DNA from: Xestospongia bergquistia
Lineage: Eukaryota; Porifera; Demospongiae; Haplosclerida; Petrosiidae
Length of the DNA stretch: 64,000 bases
Direction of reading: 5' to 3'
NCBI GenBank assembly: GCA_963965975.1
Contig: OZ014420.1
Location: 2,072,001 to 2,136,000 of the forward strand
Shown: positions 34,904 through 48,239 of the stretch, in pieces
How positions within the stretch are numbered: position 1 is the stretch's first letter
Layout: each line of letters opens with the position of its first letter
Position numbers and translations under genes: made by a program
Notes under the pieces: model-generated
The model's database searches: none
Seen by the model: the letters and a program-made list of their open reading frames with translations, nothing else
Told to the model about the DNA's origin: nothing

Positions 34904-37900
34904 AGTCCTTTAGACTGAGCAGTTTACTCTATAAACTTGACTCAATAGTCTAAACCTTCTGAAATCTTTAAATTTAAGACTTTAGAGCGTTAATGCAAAC
35001 CAACTTAATAAACTGTTAATTGCAGTTTATTTAGTTAGTCCCTTTAAGTCCTTTAGAATCAGTGGTTTACTTAATAAACTTCACTCAGTAGTCTAAACCT
35101 TCTAAAGTCTTTAAATGAAAGACTCTAGAGCGTTAATGCAAACCAATTTAATAAACTGTTAGTTGCAGTTCATTTAGTCAGTCTCTTTATGTCCTTTAGT
35201 CTGAGCAGTTTTCTTTATAAACTTGACTCAATAGTCTAAACACTCTAAAGTCTTTATATTTAAGACTTTAGATCATTAATGCAAACCAACTTAATGAACT
35301 GTTAATTGCAGTTTACTTAGTTAGTCCTTTTAAGTCCTTTAGTCTCAGTGGTTTACTTTATAAACTTCACTCAGTAGTCTAAACCTTCTAAAGTCTTTAA
35401 ATTAAAGACTTTAGAGCGTTAATGCAAACCAAGTTAATAAACTGTTGGTTGCAGTTCATTTAGTCAGTACCTTTAAGTCCTTTAGACTGAGCAGTTTACT
35501 TTATAAACTTCACTCAATCGTCTAAACATTTCTAATGTCTTTAAATTATAGACTTTAGAACGTTAATACAAACCAAGTTAATAAACTGTTAGTTGCAGTT
35601 TATTTAGTTAGTCCCTTTAAGTCCTTTATACTGAGCAGTTTACTCTGTAAACATCACTCAATACTCTAAACCTACGAAAGTCTTTAAATTAAAGACTTTA
35701 GAGCGTTAATGCAAACCAACTTAATAAACTGATAATTGCAGTTTATTTACTTATTCCCTTTAAGTCCTTTAGACTAAGCAGTTTACTCCATAAACTTAAC
35801 TCAACAGTCTAAACCTTTTGAAGTCTTTAAATTTAAGACTTTAGAGCGTTAATGCAAACCAACTTAATAAACTGTTAATTGCAGTTTATTTAGTTAGTCC
35901 CTTTAAGTCCTTTAGACTCAGTCGTTTACTTTATAAACTTCACTCAGTAGTCTAAACCTTCTAAAGTCTTTAAATTAAAGACTTTAGAGCGTTAATGCAA
36001 ACCAAGTTAATAAACTGTTACTTGCAGTTCATTTCGTCAGTCCCTTTAAGTCTTTTAGTCTGATCAGTTTACTTTATAAACTTCACTCAATAGTCTAAAG
36101 CTTCTAAAGTCTTTAAATTAAAGACTTTAGAGATTTCATGCAAACCAAGTTAGTAAACTGTTAATTGCACTTTATTTAGTTAGTCACTTTAAGTCCTTTA
36201 GACTGAGTAGTTTACTCTATAATCTTGACTCAGTTTAAGTCCTTTAGACTGAGCAGTTTACTCTAAAAACATCACTCAATAGTCTAAGCCATCTAAAGTC
36301 TTTAAATTAAAGATTTTAGAGAGTTAATGCACCAATTTAATAAACTGTTAATTGCAATTTATTTAGTTAGTCACATTAAGTCCTTTAGACTGAGCAGTTT
36401 ACTTTATAATCTTGACTCAATTTAAGTCCTTTAGACCGAGCAGTTTACTCTAAAAACATCACTCAATAGTCTAAGCCTTCTTAAGTCTTTAAATTAAAGA
36501 CTTTAGAGCATTAATGCAAACCAACTTAATAAACTGTTAAATGCAGTTTATTTAGTTACTCCCTTTAAGTCCTTTAGACTGATCAGTTTACTCTATAAAC
36601 TTGACTCAATAGTCTAAACCTTATAAAGTCTTTAAATTTAAGACTTTAGATCGTTAATGCAAACCACATTAAGAAACTGTTAATTGCAGTTTATTAGGAT
36701 AGTCCCTTCAAACCCTTTAGCCTAAGTGATTTACTATATAATCTTCACTCAATAGTCTAAACCTTCTAAAGGGTTTAAATTAAAGACTTTACAGCGATAA
36801 TGCAAACCAACTTAAGAAATTGTTATTTGCAGTTTATTTAGTTACTCTTTTTAAGTCCTTTAAAATGAGCAGTTTACTCAGTAAACTTCACTCAATAGTC
36901 TAAACCTTCTAAAGTCTTTAAATTAAAAACTTCAGAGAGTTAATGTGAACGAGTTTAATAAATTGTTAATTGCAGTTTATCTAGACAGTCTCTTTAAACC
37001 CTTTAATCTAAGTGATTTACTATATAAACTTCAATCAATACTCTAATCCTTCTAAAGTCTTTAAATTAAAGACTTTAGAGAGTTAATGCAAACCAACTTA
37101 ATAAATTTTTATTTGCAGTTTATTTAGTTACTCACTTTAAGTCCTTTTAAATAAGCAGTTTACTCATTAAACCTCACTAAATAGTTTAAACCTTCTAAAG
37201 TCTTTAAATTAAAGAGTTTAGAGAGTTAATGCAAACCAACTGAATAAACTGTTAATTGCAGTTTATTTAGTTGGTTCCATTAAGTCCTTTAGACTGAGAG
37301 TTTACTCTATAAACTTGACTCAATAGTTTAAAACTTCTAAAGTCTTTAAATTAAAGACTTTAGAGAGTTAATTCAAACCAACTTAATAAACTGTTAATTG
37401 CAGTTTATTTAGTTAGTCCCTTTAATACCTTTATACTGAGCAGTTTACTCTAAAACTTGACTCAATAGTCTAAACTTGACTCAATAGTCTAAACCTTCTA
37501 AAGTCTTTAACTTAAAGACTTTAGAGTGTTAATGCAAACCAACTTAATAAACTGTTAATTGCAGTTTATTTAGTTAGTCCCTTTAATACCTTTATACTGA
37601 GCAGTTTACTCTAAAAACTTGACTCGATAGTCTAAACTTGACTCAATAGTCTAAACCTTCTAAAGTCTTTATATTTAAGACTTTAGAGCTTTAATGCAAA
37701 CCCACTTAAGAAACTGTTAGTCGCAGTTTATTTAGTTATTCCCTTTAAGTCCTTTAGACTGAGCAGTTTACTCTATAAGCTTGAATCAATAGTCTAAACC
37801 TTCTAAAGTATTTAAATTTAAGACTTTAGAGAGTTAGTGCAAACCAACTTAATAAACTGTTAATTGTTTTTTTAGTTAGTCCCTTTAAGTCCTTTAGTAT

Positions 37901-38715
37901 CAGTTGTTTACCTTATAAACTTCACTTAGCAGTCTAAACCTTCTAAAGTCTTTAAATTAAAGACTTTAGAGCGTTAATGCAAACCAAGTTTATAAACTGT
38001 TATTCGCAGTTAACTTAGTCAGTCCCTTTAAGTCCTTTATTCTGAGCAATTTACTTTATAAGCTTCACTCAATAGTCTAAAGCTTCTAAAGTTTTCAAAT
38101 TAAAGACTTTAGAGCGTTAATGCAAACCAAGTGAATAAACTGTTAGTTGCAGTTTATTTAGTTAGTTCCTCTAAGCCCTTTAGACTGACTTGTTTACTTT
38201 ATAAACTTCACTCAATAGTCTAAAGCTTTTAAAGTCTTTAAATTAAAGACTTTATAGTGTTAATGCAACCAAGTTAATAAACTGTTAGTTGCAGTTCATT
38301 TAGTCAGTCCGTTAAAGTTCTTTAGTCTGAGCAATTTACTTTATAAACTTCACTCAGCAGTCTAAATCATCTAAAGTCTTTAAACTAAAGACTTTAGAGC
38401 ATTAATGGAAAAAAGTTTATAAACCGTTAATTGTATTTTATTTATTTAGTTCCTTTAATCCCCTTAGACAGAGCAGTTTACTCTATAAACTTCACTCCAT
38501 AATTTAAACATTCTAGAGTCTTTAAATTAAAGACTTTAGAGCGTTAATGCAAACCAAGTTAATAAACTGTTAGTTAAAGTTTATTAAGTCAGTCCCTTTA
38601 AGCCCTTTAGTCTGCGCAATTTACTTGATAAAATTCTATCAATAGTTTAAACCTTCTAAAGTCTTTAAATTAAAGACTTTAGAGAGTTAATGCAATCAAA
38701 CTTAGTAAACTGTTA

Positions 38716-39480
38716 ATTGCAGTTTATTTGGTTAGTCCCTTTAAGTCCTTTAAACTGAGCAGTTTACTCTATAAACTTGACTCAATAGATTAAACCTTCT
38801 AAAGTCTTTAAATTAAAGACTTTAGAATGTTAATGCAAACCAACTGAATAAACTGTTAATTGCAGTTTATTTAGATAGTCCCTTTAAATCCTTTACCCTA
38901 ATTGATTTACTATATAAACTTCACTCAATAGTCTAAACCTTCCATAGTCTTTAAATGAAAGACTTTAGAGCATTAATGCAAACCAACTTAATAAATTGTT
39001 ATTTGCAGTTAATTTAATTATTCCCTTTAAGTCCTTTAGACTGAGCAGTTTACTCTATAAACTTGACTCAATAGATTAAACCTTCTAAAGTCTTTAAATT
39101 AAAGACTTTAGAATGTTAATGCAAACCAACTGAATAAACTGTTAATTGCAGTTTATTTAGATAGTCCCTTTAAATCCTTTACCCTAATTGATTTACTATA
39201 TAAACTTCACTCAATAGTCTAAACCTTCCATAGTCTTTAAATGAAAGACTTTAGAGCATTAATGCAAACCAACTTAATAAATTGTTATTTGCAGTTAATT
39301 TAATTATTCCCTTTAAGTCCTTTAGACTGAGCAGTTTACTCTATAAACTTGACTCAATAGATTAAACCTTCTAAAGTCTTTAAATTAAAGACTTTAGAAT
39401 GTTAATGCAAACCAACTGAATAAACTGTTAATTGCAGTTTATTTAGATAGTCCCTTTAAACCCTTTAGTCTAATTAATTT
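38716..39480. repeat. Higher-order dimer repeat, 286-bp period
   Basis: Two distinct monomer types alternate three times. One has CAATAGATTAAACC and GAATGTTAATGC. The other has CCCTAATTGATTTAC and TTCCATAGTC. The shared AGTTTACTC landmark falls at 38761, 39047 and 39333, exactly 286 bp apart. Identity between dimers is far higher than between adjacent monomers, so this is a recent local expansion. Confidence 0.9.
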
Positions 39481-42400
39481 ACTATATAAACTTCACTCAA
39501 TAGTCTAAATCTTCTAAAGTTTTTAAATTAAAGATTTTAGAGAGTTAATGCAAACCAACTTAATAAACTGTTAATTGAAGTTTATTTAGTTAGTCCTCTT
39601 AAGTCCTTTAGACTGAGTAGTTTACTCTATAAAATTGACTCAATAGTCTAAACCTTTTAAAGACTTTAAATTAAAGCCTTTAGATCGTTTCTAAAGACCA
39701 ACTTATAAACTGTTAATTACAGTTTATTTAGTTAGTCCATTTAGGTCCATTAGACTGAGCAGTTTAATCTATAAACTTGACTCAGTAGTCTAAACCTTCT
39801 AAAGTCTTTAAATTAAGGACTTTTGAGAGTTAATGCAAACGAGCTTAATAAACTGTTAATTGCAGTTTATTTAGATAGTCACTTTAAACCCTTTAGTCTA
39901 AGTGATTTACAATATAAAGTTCACTCAATAGTCTAAACCTTCTCAAGTCTTTAAATTAAAGACTTTAGGGTGTTAATGCAAAAAAAATTAATAAATTGCT
40001 ATTTGAAGTTTATATAGTTCTTCCTTGAAGTCCTATTGACTGAGCAGTTTACTCTAGAAAACATCACTCAATAGTCTAAACCTTCTAAAGTCTTTAAATT
40101 AAAGACTTTAGAGCGTTAATGCAAACCAACTTATTAAACTGTTAGTTGCAGTTTTTTTAGTTATCCCCTTTAAGTCCTTTAGACTGAGCAGTTTTTCTCT
40201 ATAAAAATCACTCAACAGTCTAAACCTTATAAAATCTTTAAATTTAAGACTTTAGAGCGTTAATGCAAACCAACTTAAGAAACTGTTAATTGTAGTTTAT
40301 TTAGTTAGTCGCTTTAAGTCCTTTAGTCTCAGTGGTTCACTATATAAACTTCACTTAGTAGTCTAAACCTTCTAAAGTCTTTAAATTAAAGACTTTAGAG
40401 CATAATGCAAACCAAGTTAATAAACTGTTAGTTGCAGTTCATTTAGTCCGTCCGTTTAAGTACTTTAAGCTAAGCAGTTTAATCTATAAACTTGACTCAA
40501 TAGTCTAAGCCTCCTAAAGTCTTTAAATTAAAGACTTTTGAGAGTTAATGCGAACGAGCTTAATAAACTGTTAATTGCAGTTTATTTAGATAGTCACTTT
40601 AAACCCTTTAGTCTAAGTGATTTACAATATAAACTTCACTCAATAGTCTAAACCTTCTAAGGTCTTTAAATTTAAGACATTAGAGAGTTAATGATCACAA
40701 ACTTAATATTTTTTTTATTTGCAGTTTATTTAGTCATTACCTTTAAGTCATTTAGAATGAGCAGTTTACTCTATAAACTTGACTCACTAGTCTAAACCTT
40801 TTAAAGTCTTTAAATTAAAAACTTTAGAGCGCTAATGCAAACTAACTTAATGAACTGTTAGTTGCAGTTTATTTAGTTATTCCCTTTAAGTCCTTTAGAC
40901 TGAGCAGTTTACTCTGTAAAGTTGACTCAATAGTCTAAACCTTTTAAAAGTCTTTAAATTTAAGATTTTAGAACGTTAATGCAAACCAACTTACTAAACT
41001 CTTAATTGCAGTTTATTTAGTTAGTCCCTTTAAGGCCTTTAGTCTGAGCAATTTATTTTGTAAACATAACTCAATAGTTTAAACATTCTAAAGTCTATAA
41101 ATTAAAGACTTTAGAGTGTTACTGCAAACCAACTTAGTAAACTGTTAATTGCAGTTTATTAAGTTAGTTCCTTTAAGTCCTTTAGACTGAGCAGTTTCTT
41201 CAATAAACTTGACTCAATAGTCTAAACCTTCTAAAGTCTTTAAATTAAAGACTTTAGAGCGTTAATGCAAACCAACTGAATAAACTGTTAATTGCAGTTT
41301 ATTTAATTAGTCCCTTTAACTCCTTTAGACTGAGCAGTTTACTCCATAAACTTGACTCAATAGTCTAAACCTTCTAAAGTCTTTAAATTAAAGACTTTAC
41401 AGTGTTAATGCGAACGAGCTTGTTAAACTTAATTGCAGTTTACTTAGATAGCCCCTTTAACCCCTTTAGTCTAAGTGATTTACTAAATAAACTTCACTGA
41501 ATAGCCTAAAAGACTTTACAGAGTTAATGCAAAACAATTTAATAAATTGTTACTTACAGTTTACTTAGTTTTTCCCTTTAAGTCCTTTAGACTGAGCATT
41601 TTACTCTATAAGATTCACTCAATAGTCTAAACCTTCTAAAGTCTTTAAATTAAAGACTTTAGAGAGTTAATGCAAAACAATTTAATAAATTGTTACTTAC
41701 AGTTTACTTAGTTTTCCCTTTAAGTCCTTTAGACTGAGCATTTTACTCTATAAAATTCACTCAATAGTCTAAACCTTCTAAAGTCTTTAAATTAAAGACT
41801 TTAGAGCGTTAATACAAACAAACTTAATAAACTGTTGATTGCAGTTTATTTAGTTAGTTCCTTTAACTCCTTTAGACTGAGCAGTTTACTCTATAAACTT
41901 TACTCAATAGTCTAAACCTTCTAAAGTCTTTAAATTAAAGACTTCAGAGAGTTAATGCAAAAGAGCATAATAAATTGTTAATTGCAGTTATTTAGATCGT
42001 CTCTTTAAACCCTTTAGTCTAAGTGATTTACTATATAAACTTCACTGAATAGTCTAAACCTTCTAAAGTCTTTAAATTAAAGACTTTAGAGCGTTAATGC
42101 ACACCAACTTAATAAATTGTTATTTGCCGTTTATTTAGTTACTCCCTTTAAGTCCTTTAGACTGAGCAGTTTACTCTATAAAGATCACTCAATAGTCTAA
42201 ACCTTTTAAAGACTTTAAATTAAAGACTTTAGAGCGTTAATGCAAACCAACTTAATAGCCTGTTATTTTCAGTTTATTTAGTTATTTCCTTTAAGTCCTT
42301 TAGACTGAGCAGTTTATTCTATAAACTTGACTCAATAGTCTAAACCTTCTAAAGTTATTAAATTTAAGACTTTAGAGAGTTATTGCAAACTAACTTAATG

Positions 42401-45400
42401 AACTGTTAATTGCAGCTTATTTTGTTGGTCCCTTTAAGTCCTTTAGTCTCAGTGGTTTACTTTATAAACTTAACTCAGTAGTCTAAGCCTTCTAAAGTCT
42501 TTAAATTAAAGACCTTAGAGCGTTAATGCAAACCAACTTAATATACTGTTAATTGCTGTTTACTTAGTTAGTCCCTTTAAGTCCTTTAGACTGAGCAGTT
42601 TACTCTATAAACATCTCTCAATAGTCTAAACCTTTTAAAGTCTTCAAATTAAAGACTTTAGAGTGTTAATGCAAACTAACTTAATAAACTGTTAGTTGCA
42701 GTTTTAGTTATTCCCTTTAAGTCCTTTAGAATGAGCAGTTTACTCTATAATCTTGACTCAATAGTATAAAACTTCTTAAGTCTTTACATTTAAAACTTTA
42801 GAGCATTAATGCAAACCAACTGAACAAACTGTTAATTGTAGTTTATTTAGTTAGTCCCTTTAATTCCTTTGGACTAAGCAGTTTACTCTATAAAGTTGAC
42901 TCAATAGACTAAACCTTCTAAAGTCTTTAAATTAAAGACTTTAGTGAGTTAATGCACACAAACTTAATAATTTGTTATTTGCAGTTTATTTAGTCATTCC
43001 CTTTAAGTCCTTTAGACTGAGCAGTTTACTCTATAATCTTGACTCAATAGTCTAAACCTTCTAAAGTCTTTAAATTTAAGACTTTAGAGCATTAATGCAA
43101 ACTAACTTAAACTGTTAATTGCAGTTTGTTTAGTTAGTCCCTTTAAGTTCTTTAGACTCTGTGGTTTACTTTATCAACTTCACTCAGTAGTCTAAACCTT
43201 CTAAAGTCTTTAAATTAAAGACTTTAAAGCATTAATGCTAACCAAGAAAATAAACTGTTAGTTGCAGTTCATTTAGACGGTCCCTTTAAGTCCTTTAGTC
43301 TGAGCAATTTACTTTATAAACTTCACTCAATAGTCTAAGGCTTCTAAAGTCTTTCAATTAAAGACTTTAGAGCATTAATGTTAACCAAGTTAATATAACG
43401 TTAGTTGCAGCTTACTTAGTTAGTCCCTTTAAGTCGTTTAGACTGAGCAGTTTACTCTATAAACATCACTCAATAGTCTAAAACTTCTAAAGTCTTTAAA
43501 TTAAAGACTTTAGTGCGTTAATGCAAACCAACTTAGTAAAATGTTAATTGTAGTTTTTTTAGTTACTCACTTTAAGTCCTTTAGACTGAGCAGTTTACTC
43601 TAAAACATCATTCAATAGTCTAAACCTTCGAAAGTCTTTAAATTAAAGACTTTAGAGAGCTAATGCAAACCAACTTAGTAAAATGTTAATTGTAGTTTTT
43701 TTAGTTACTCACTTTAAGTCCTTTAGACTGAGCAGTTTATTCTAAAACATCACTCAATAGTCTAAACCTTCTAAAGTCTTTAAATTAAAGACTCTAGAGC
43801 GTTAATGCAAACCAACTTAATAAACTGTTAGTTGCAGTTTATTTAGTTATTCCTTTTAAGTCCTTTAGACTGAGCAGTTTACTCTATAAACTTGACTCAA
43901 TAGTCTAAACCTTCTAAAGTCTTTAAATTAAAGACTTTAGGGTGTTAATGCAAAAAAACTTAATAAATTGTTATTTGCAGTTTATTTAGTTATCCCTTTA
44001 AATTCGTTAGACTCAGTGGTTTACTTTATAAACTTCACTCAGTAGTCTAAAGCTTCTAAAGTCCTTAAATTAAAGATTTTAGAGCGTTAATGCAAACCAA
44101 GTTAATAAACTGTTAGTAGGAGTTTATTTAGTTAGTCCCTTTAAGTCCTTTAGACTGAGCAGTTTACTCTACAAACATCACTCAACAGTCTAAACCTTCT
44201 AAAGTCTTTAAATTAAAGACTTTAGAGCGTTAATGCTAACCATGTTAATAAACTGTTAGTTGAAGTTCATTTATTCAGTCCCCTTAAGTCTTTTAGTCTG
44301 AGCAATTTACTTAATAAAATTGACATAATAGTCTAAAGCTTCTAAAGTGTTGAAATTAAAGACTTTGGAGCGTTAATGCAAACCAAGTTAATAAACTGTT
44401 AGTAGCAGTTTATTTAGTTAGTCCCTTTAAGTCCTTTAAACTGAGGAGTTTACTCAGGAAACATCCCTCAATACTCTAAACCTTCTACATTCTTTAAATT
44501 AAAGACTTTAGAGTGTTAATGCAAACCAACTTAATACACTGTTAGTTGCAGTTTATTTAGTTGTTCCCTTTAAGTCCTTTAGACTGAGCAGTTTACTCTA
44601 TAAACATGACTCAATAGTGTAAACCTTCTAAAGTCTTCAAATTTAAGACTTTATCGCGTTAATGCAAACCAACTTAATAAACTGTTAGTAGCAGTTCATT
44701 TAGTCAGTCCTTTTAAGTCCTTTAGTGTGAGAAGTTTACTTTATAAACTTGTCTCAATAGTCTAAACTTTCTAAAGTATTTAAATTTAAGTCTTTAGATC
44801 GTTAATGCAAACCAACTTAATAAACTGTTAATTGCAGTTTATTTAGTTAGTCCCTTTAAGTCCTTTAGTCTCAGTGGTTTACTGTATAAACTTCACTCAG
44901 TAGTCTAAACCTTCTAAAGTCTTTAAAATAAAGACTTTAGAGCGTTAATGCAAACCAAGTTAATAAACTGTTACTTGCAGTTCATTTAGTCAGTCCCTTA
45001 AGTCCTTTAGACTGAGCAGTTTACATTATAAACTTCACTCAATAGTCTAAACATTTTAATGTCTTTAAATTAAAGACCTTAGAGCGTTAATGCAAACCAA
45101 GTTAATAAACTGTCAGTTGCAGGTTATTTAGTTATTCCCTTTAAGTCCTTTAGACTGAGCAGTTTACTCTGTAAACATCACTCAATAGTCTAAACCTTCT
45201 AAGGTCTTTAAATTAAAGACTTTAGAGCGTTAATGCAAACCAATTTAATAAACTGTTAGTTGCAGATTATTTAGTTAATCCCTTTAAGTCCATTAGAGTT
45301 AGCAGTTTACTTCATAAGCTTGAATCAATAGTCTAAACCTTCTAAAGTCTTTAAATTTAAGACTTTAGATCGTCAATGCAAACCAACTTAATAAATTGTT

Positions 45401-46889
45401 AATTGCAGTTTATTTAGTTATTCCTTTTAAGTCCTTCAGTCTGAGCAGTTTACTTTATAAAATTCACTCAATAGTCTAAAGCTTCTAAAGTCTTTAAATT
45501 AAAGACTTTAGAGCGTTAATGCAAACCAAGTTTATAAACTGTTAGTAGAAGTTTATTTAGTTAGTCCCTTTAAGTCCTTTAGACTCAGTCGTTTACTTTA
45601 TAAATTTCACTCAGTACACTAAACCTTCTAAAGTCTTTAAATTAAAGACTTTAGAGCGTTAATGCAAACAAAGTTAAGAAACTGTTACTTGCAGTTCATT
45701 TAGACAATCCATTTAAGTCCTTTAGTCTGAACAGTTTACTTTATAAACTTCATTGAATAGTCTAAAGCTTCAAAAGTCTTTCAATTAAAGACTTTAAAAT
45801 GTTAATGCAAACCAACTTAATAAACTTTTAGTTGCAGTTTATTTAGTTATTCCCTTTCAGTCCTTTAGACTGAGTAGTTTACTCTATAAACTTGATTCCA
45901 TAGTCTAAACCTTATAAAGTCTTTAAATGTTAGACTTTAGATCGTTAATGCAAAACAACTTACTAAACTGTTAATTGCAGATTATTTACTTAGTCCCATT
46001 GAGTCCTTTAGACTGAGCAGTTTACTTTATAAATTTAACTCAATTGTCTAAACCTTCTAAAGTCTTTAAATTAAAGACTTTAGAGCTTTAATGCAAACCA
46101 ACTTAATAAAGTGTTAATTGCAGTTTATTTAGTTAGTCCCTTTAAGGCCTTTAGTCTCAGTGGTTCACTTTATAAACTTCAGTCAGTGCTCGAAAGCTTC
46201 TAAAGTCTTTAAATTAAAGACTTTATAGCGTTAATGCAAACCAAGTTAATAAACTGTCAGTTGCAGTTAATTTAGACAGTCCCTTTAAGTCCTTTAGTCT
46301 GAGCAATTTACTTTATAAAATTCACTCAATAGTTTAAACCTTCTAAAGTCTTTAAATAAAAGACTTTAGAGCGTTAATGCAAACCAACTTAGTAAACTGT
46401 TAATTGCAGTTTATTTAGTTAGTCACTTTAAGTCCTTTAGACGGAGCAGTTTACTCTATAAACATCACTTAATAGTCTAAACCTTCTAAACATTTTAAAT
46501 TAAAGACTTTATAGCGTAAATGCAAACCAACTTAATAAACTGTAAGTTGCAGTTTATTTAGTTATTCTCTTTAAGTCCTTTAGACTGAGCAGTTTACTCT
46601 ATAAACTTGACTCAATAGTCTAAACCTTCTAAAATCTTGAAATTTAAGACTTTAGAGCGTTAATGCAAACCAACTTAATAAACTGATAATTGCAGTTTAT
46701 TTAGTTAGTCCCTTTAAGTGCTTTAGACTCCGTCGTTTACTTTATAAACTTCACTCAGTAGTCTAAACCTTCTAAAGTCTTTATATTTAAGACCTTAGAG
46801 AGTTAATGCAAACCAACTTAATAAACTGTTAATTGCAGTTTACTTAGTTAGTCCCTTCAAGTCCTTTACTCTTAGCGGTTTCCTTTATT

Positions 46890-47016
46890 ATTAGACCTAA
46901 ACAGGAGCCTAAATGTTCATAGAACTACTAATGCAACCTGATTTGCAAAGAGGTCTTGACAGAAATAAAAAAGGTAAAAGCTGTTGTGATGTTGAGGTGG
47001 CGACAGGCTTTCCCAA
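46890..47016. other. Non-satellite patch inside the array
   Basis: About 127 bp of unrelated, higher-GC sequence replaces roughly 50 bp of one monomer (the second part of the first dyad and the start of the palindrome). It has no terminal repeats or target duplication that I can see. Satellite resumes at TTTAGAGCG. Confidence 0.75.
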
Positions 47017-48239
47017 TTTAGAGCGTTAATGCAAACCAAGTTAGTAAACTGTTAGTTGCAGTTTATTTAGTTAGTCCCTTTAAGTCCTTTATACTGAGCA
47101 GTTTACCTTGTAAACCTCACTCAATACTTTAAACCTTCTAAAGTCTTTAAATTAAAGACTTTAGAGCGTTAATGCAAAGCAAGTTAATAAACTGTTAGTT
47201 GCAGTTTATTTAGTTATTCCCTTTAAGTCCATTAGATTGAGCAGTTTACTCCATAAACTTGACTCAATAATCTAAACCTTCTGAAGTCTTTAAATTTAAG
47301 ACTTTAGAGCGTTAATGCAAACCAACTTAATAAACTGTTAATTGCAGTTTATTTAGTTAGTCCCTTTAAGTAGTTTAGATTTTGTGGTTTACTTTATAAA
47401 CTTCACTCAGTAGTCTAAACCTTCTAAAGTCTTTAAATTAAAGACTTTAGAGCGTTAATGCAAACCAAGTTAATAAACTCTTACTTGCAGTTCATTTCGT
47501 TAGTCCCTTTAAGTCCTTTAGTCTGATCAGTTTACTTAATAAACTTCACTCAATAGTCTAAAGCTTATAAAGTCTTTAAATTAAAGACTTTAGAGAGTTA
47601 ATGCAAACCAAGTTAATAAACTGTTAGTTGCTCTTAATTTAGTCAGCCCCTTTAAGTCCTTTAGACTGAGCAATTAACTTTAAATACTTCACTCAATAGT
47701 TTAAACATTCTAAAGTCTTTCAATTAAAGACCTTAGAGAGTTAATGCAAACCAAATAAGTAAACTGTTATTTGCAGTTTATTTAGAGTCACTTTAAGTCC
47801 TTTAGACTGAGCAGTTTACTCTTATACTCTTGACTCAATTTAAGTCCTTTAGACTGAGGAGTTTACTCTATAAACTTGACTCAATAGTCTAAACTTTCTA
47901 AAGTCGTTAAATTTAAAACTTTGGAGCGTTAATGCAAATTAACTTAATAAACTGTTAGTTGCTTTTTATTTAGTTATTCCCTTTAAATTCTTAAGATTGA
48001 GCAGTTTACACTATAAACTTGACTCAATAATCTAAACTTTCTAAAGTCTTTAAATTTAAGACTTTAGAGAGTTAATGCAAACCAACTTAATAAACTGTTA
48101 CTTGAGGTTATTTAATTAGTCCCTTTAAGTCGTTTAGTCTCAGTCGTTTACTTTATAAACATCACTCAAAAGTCTAAACCTTCTAAAGTCTTTAAATTAA
48201 AGACTTTAGAGGGTTAATGCAAACCAACTTAATAAACTG

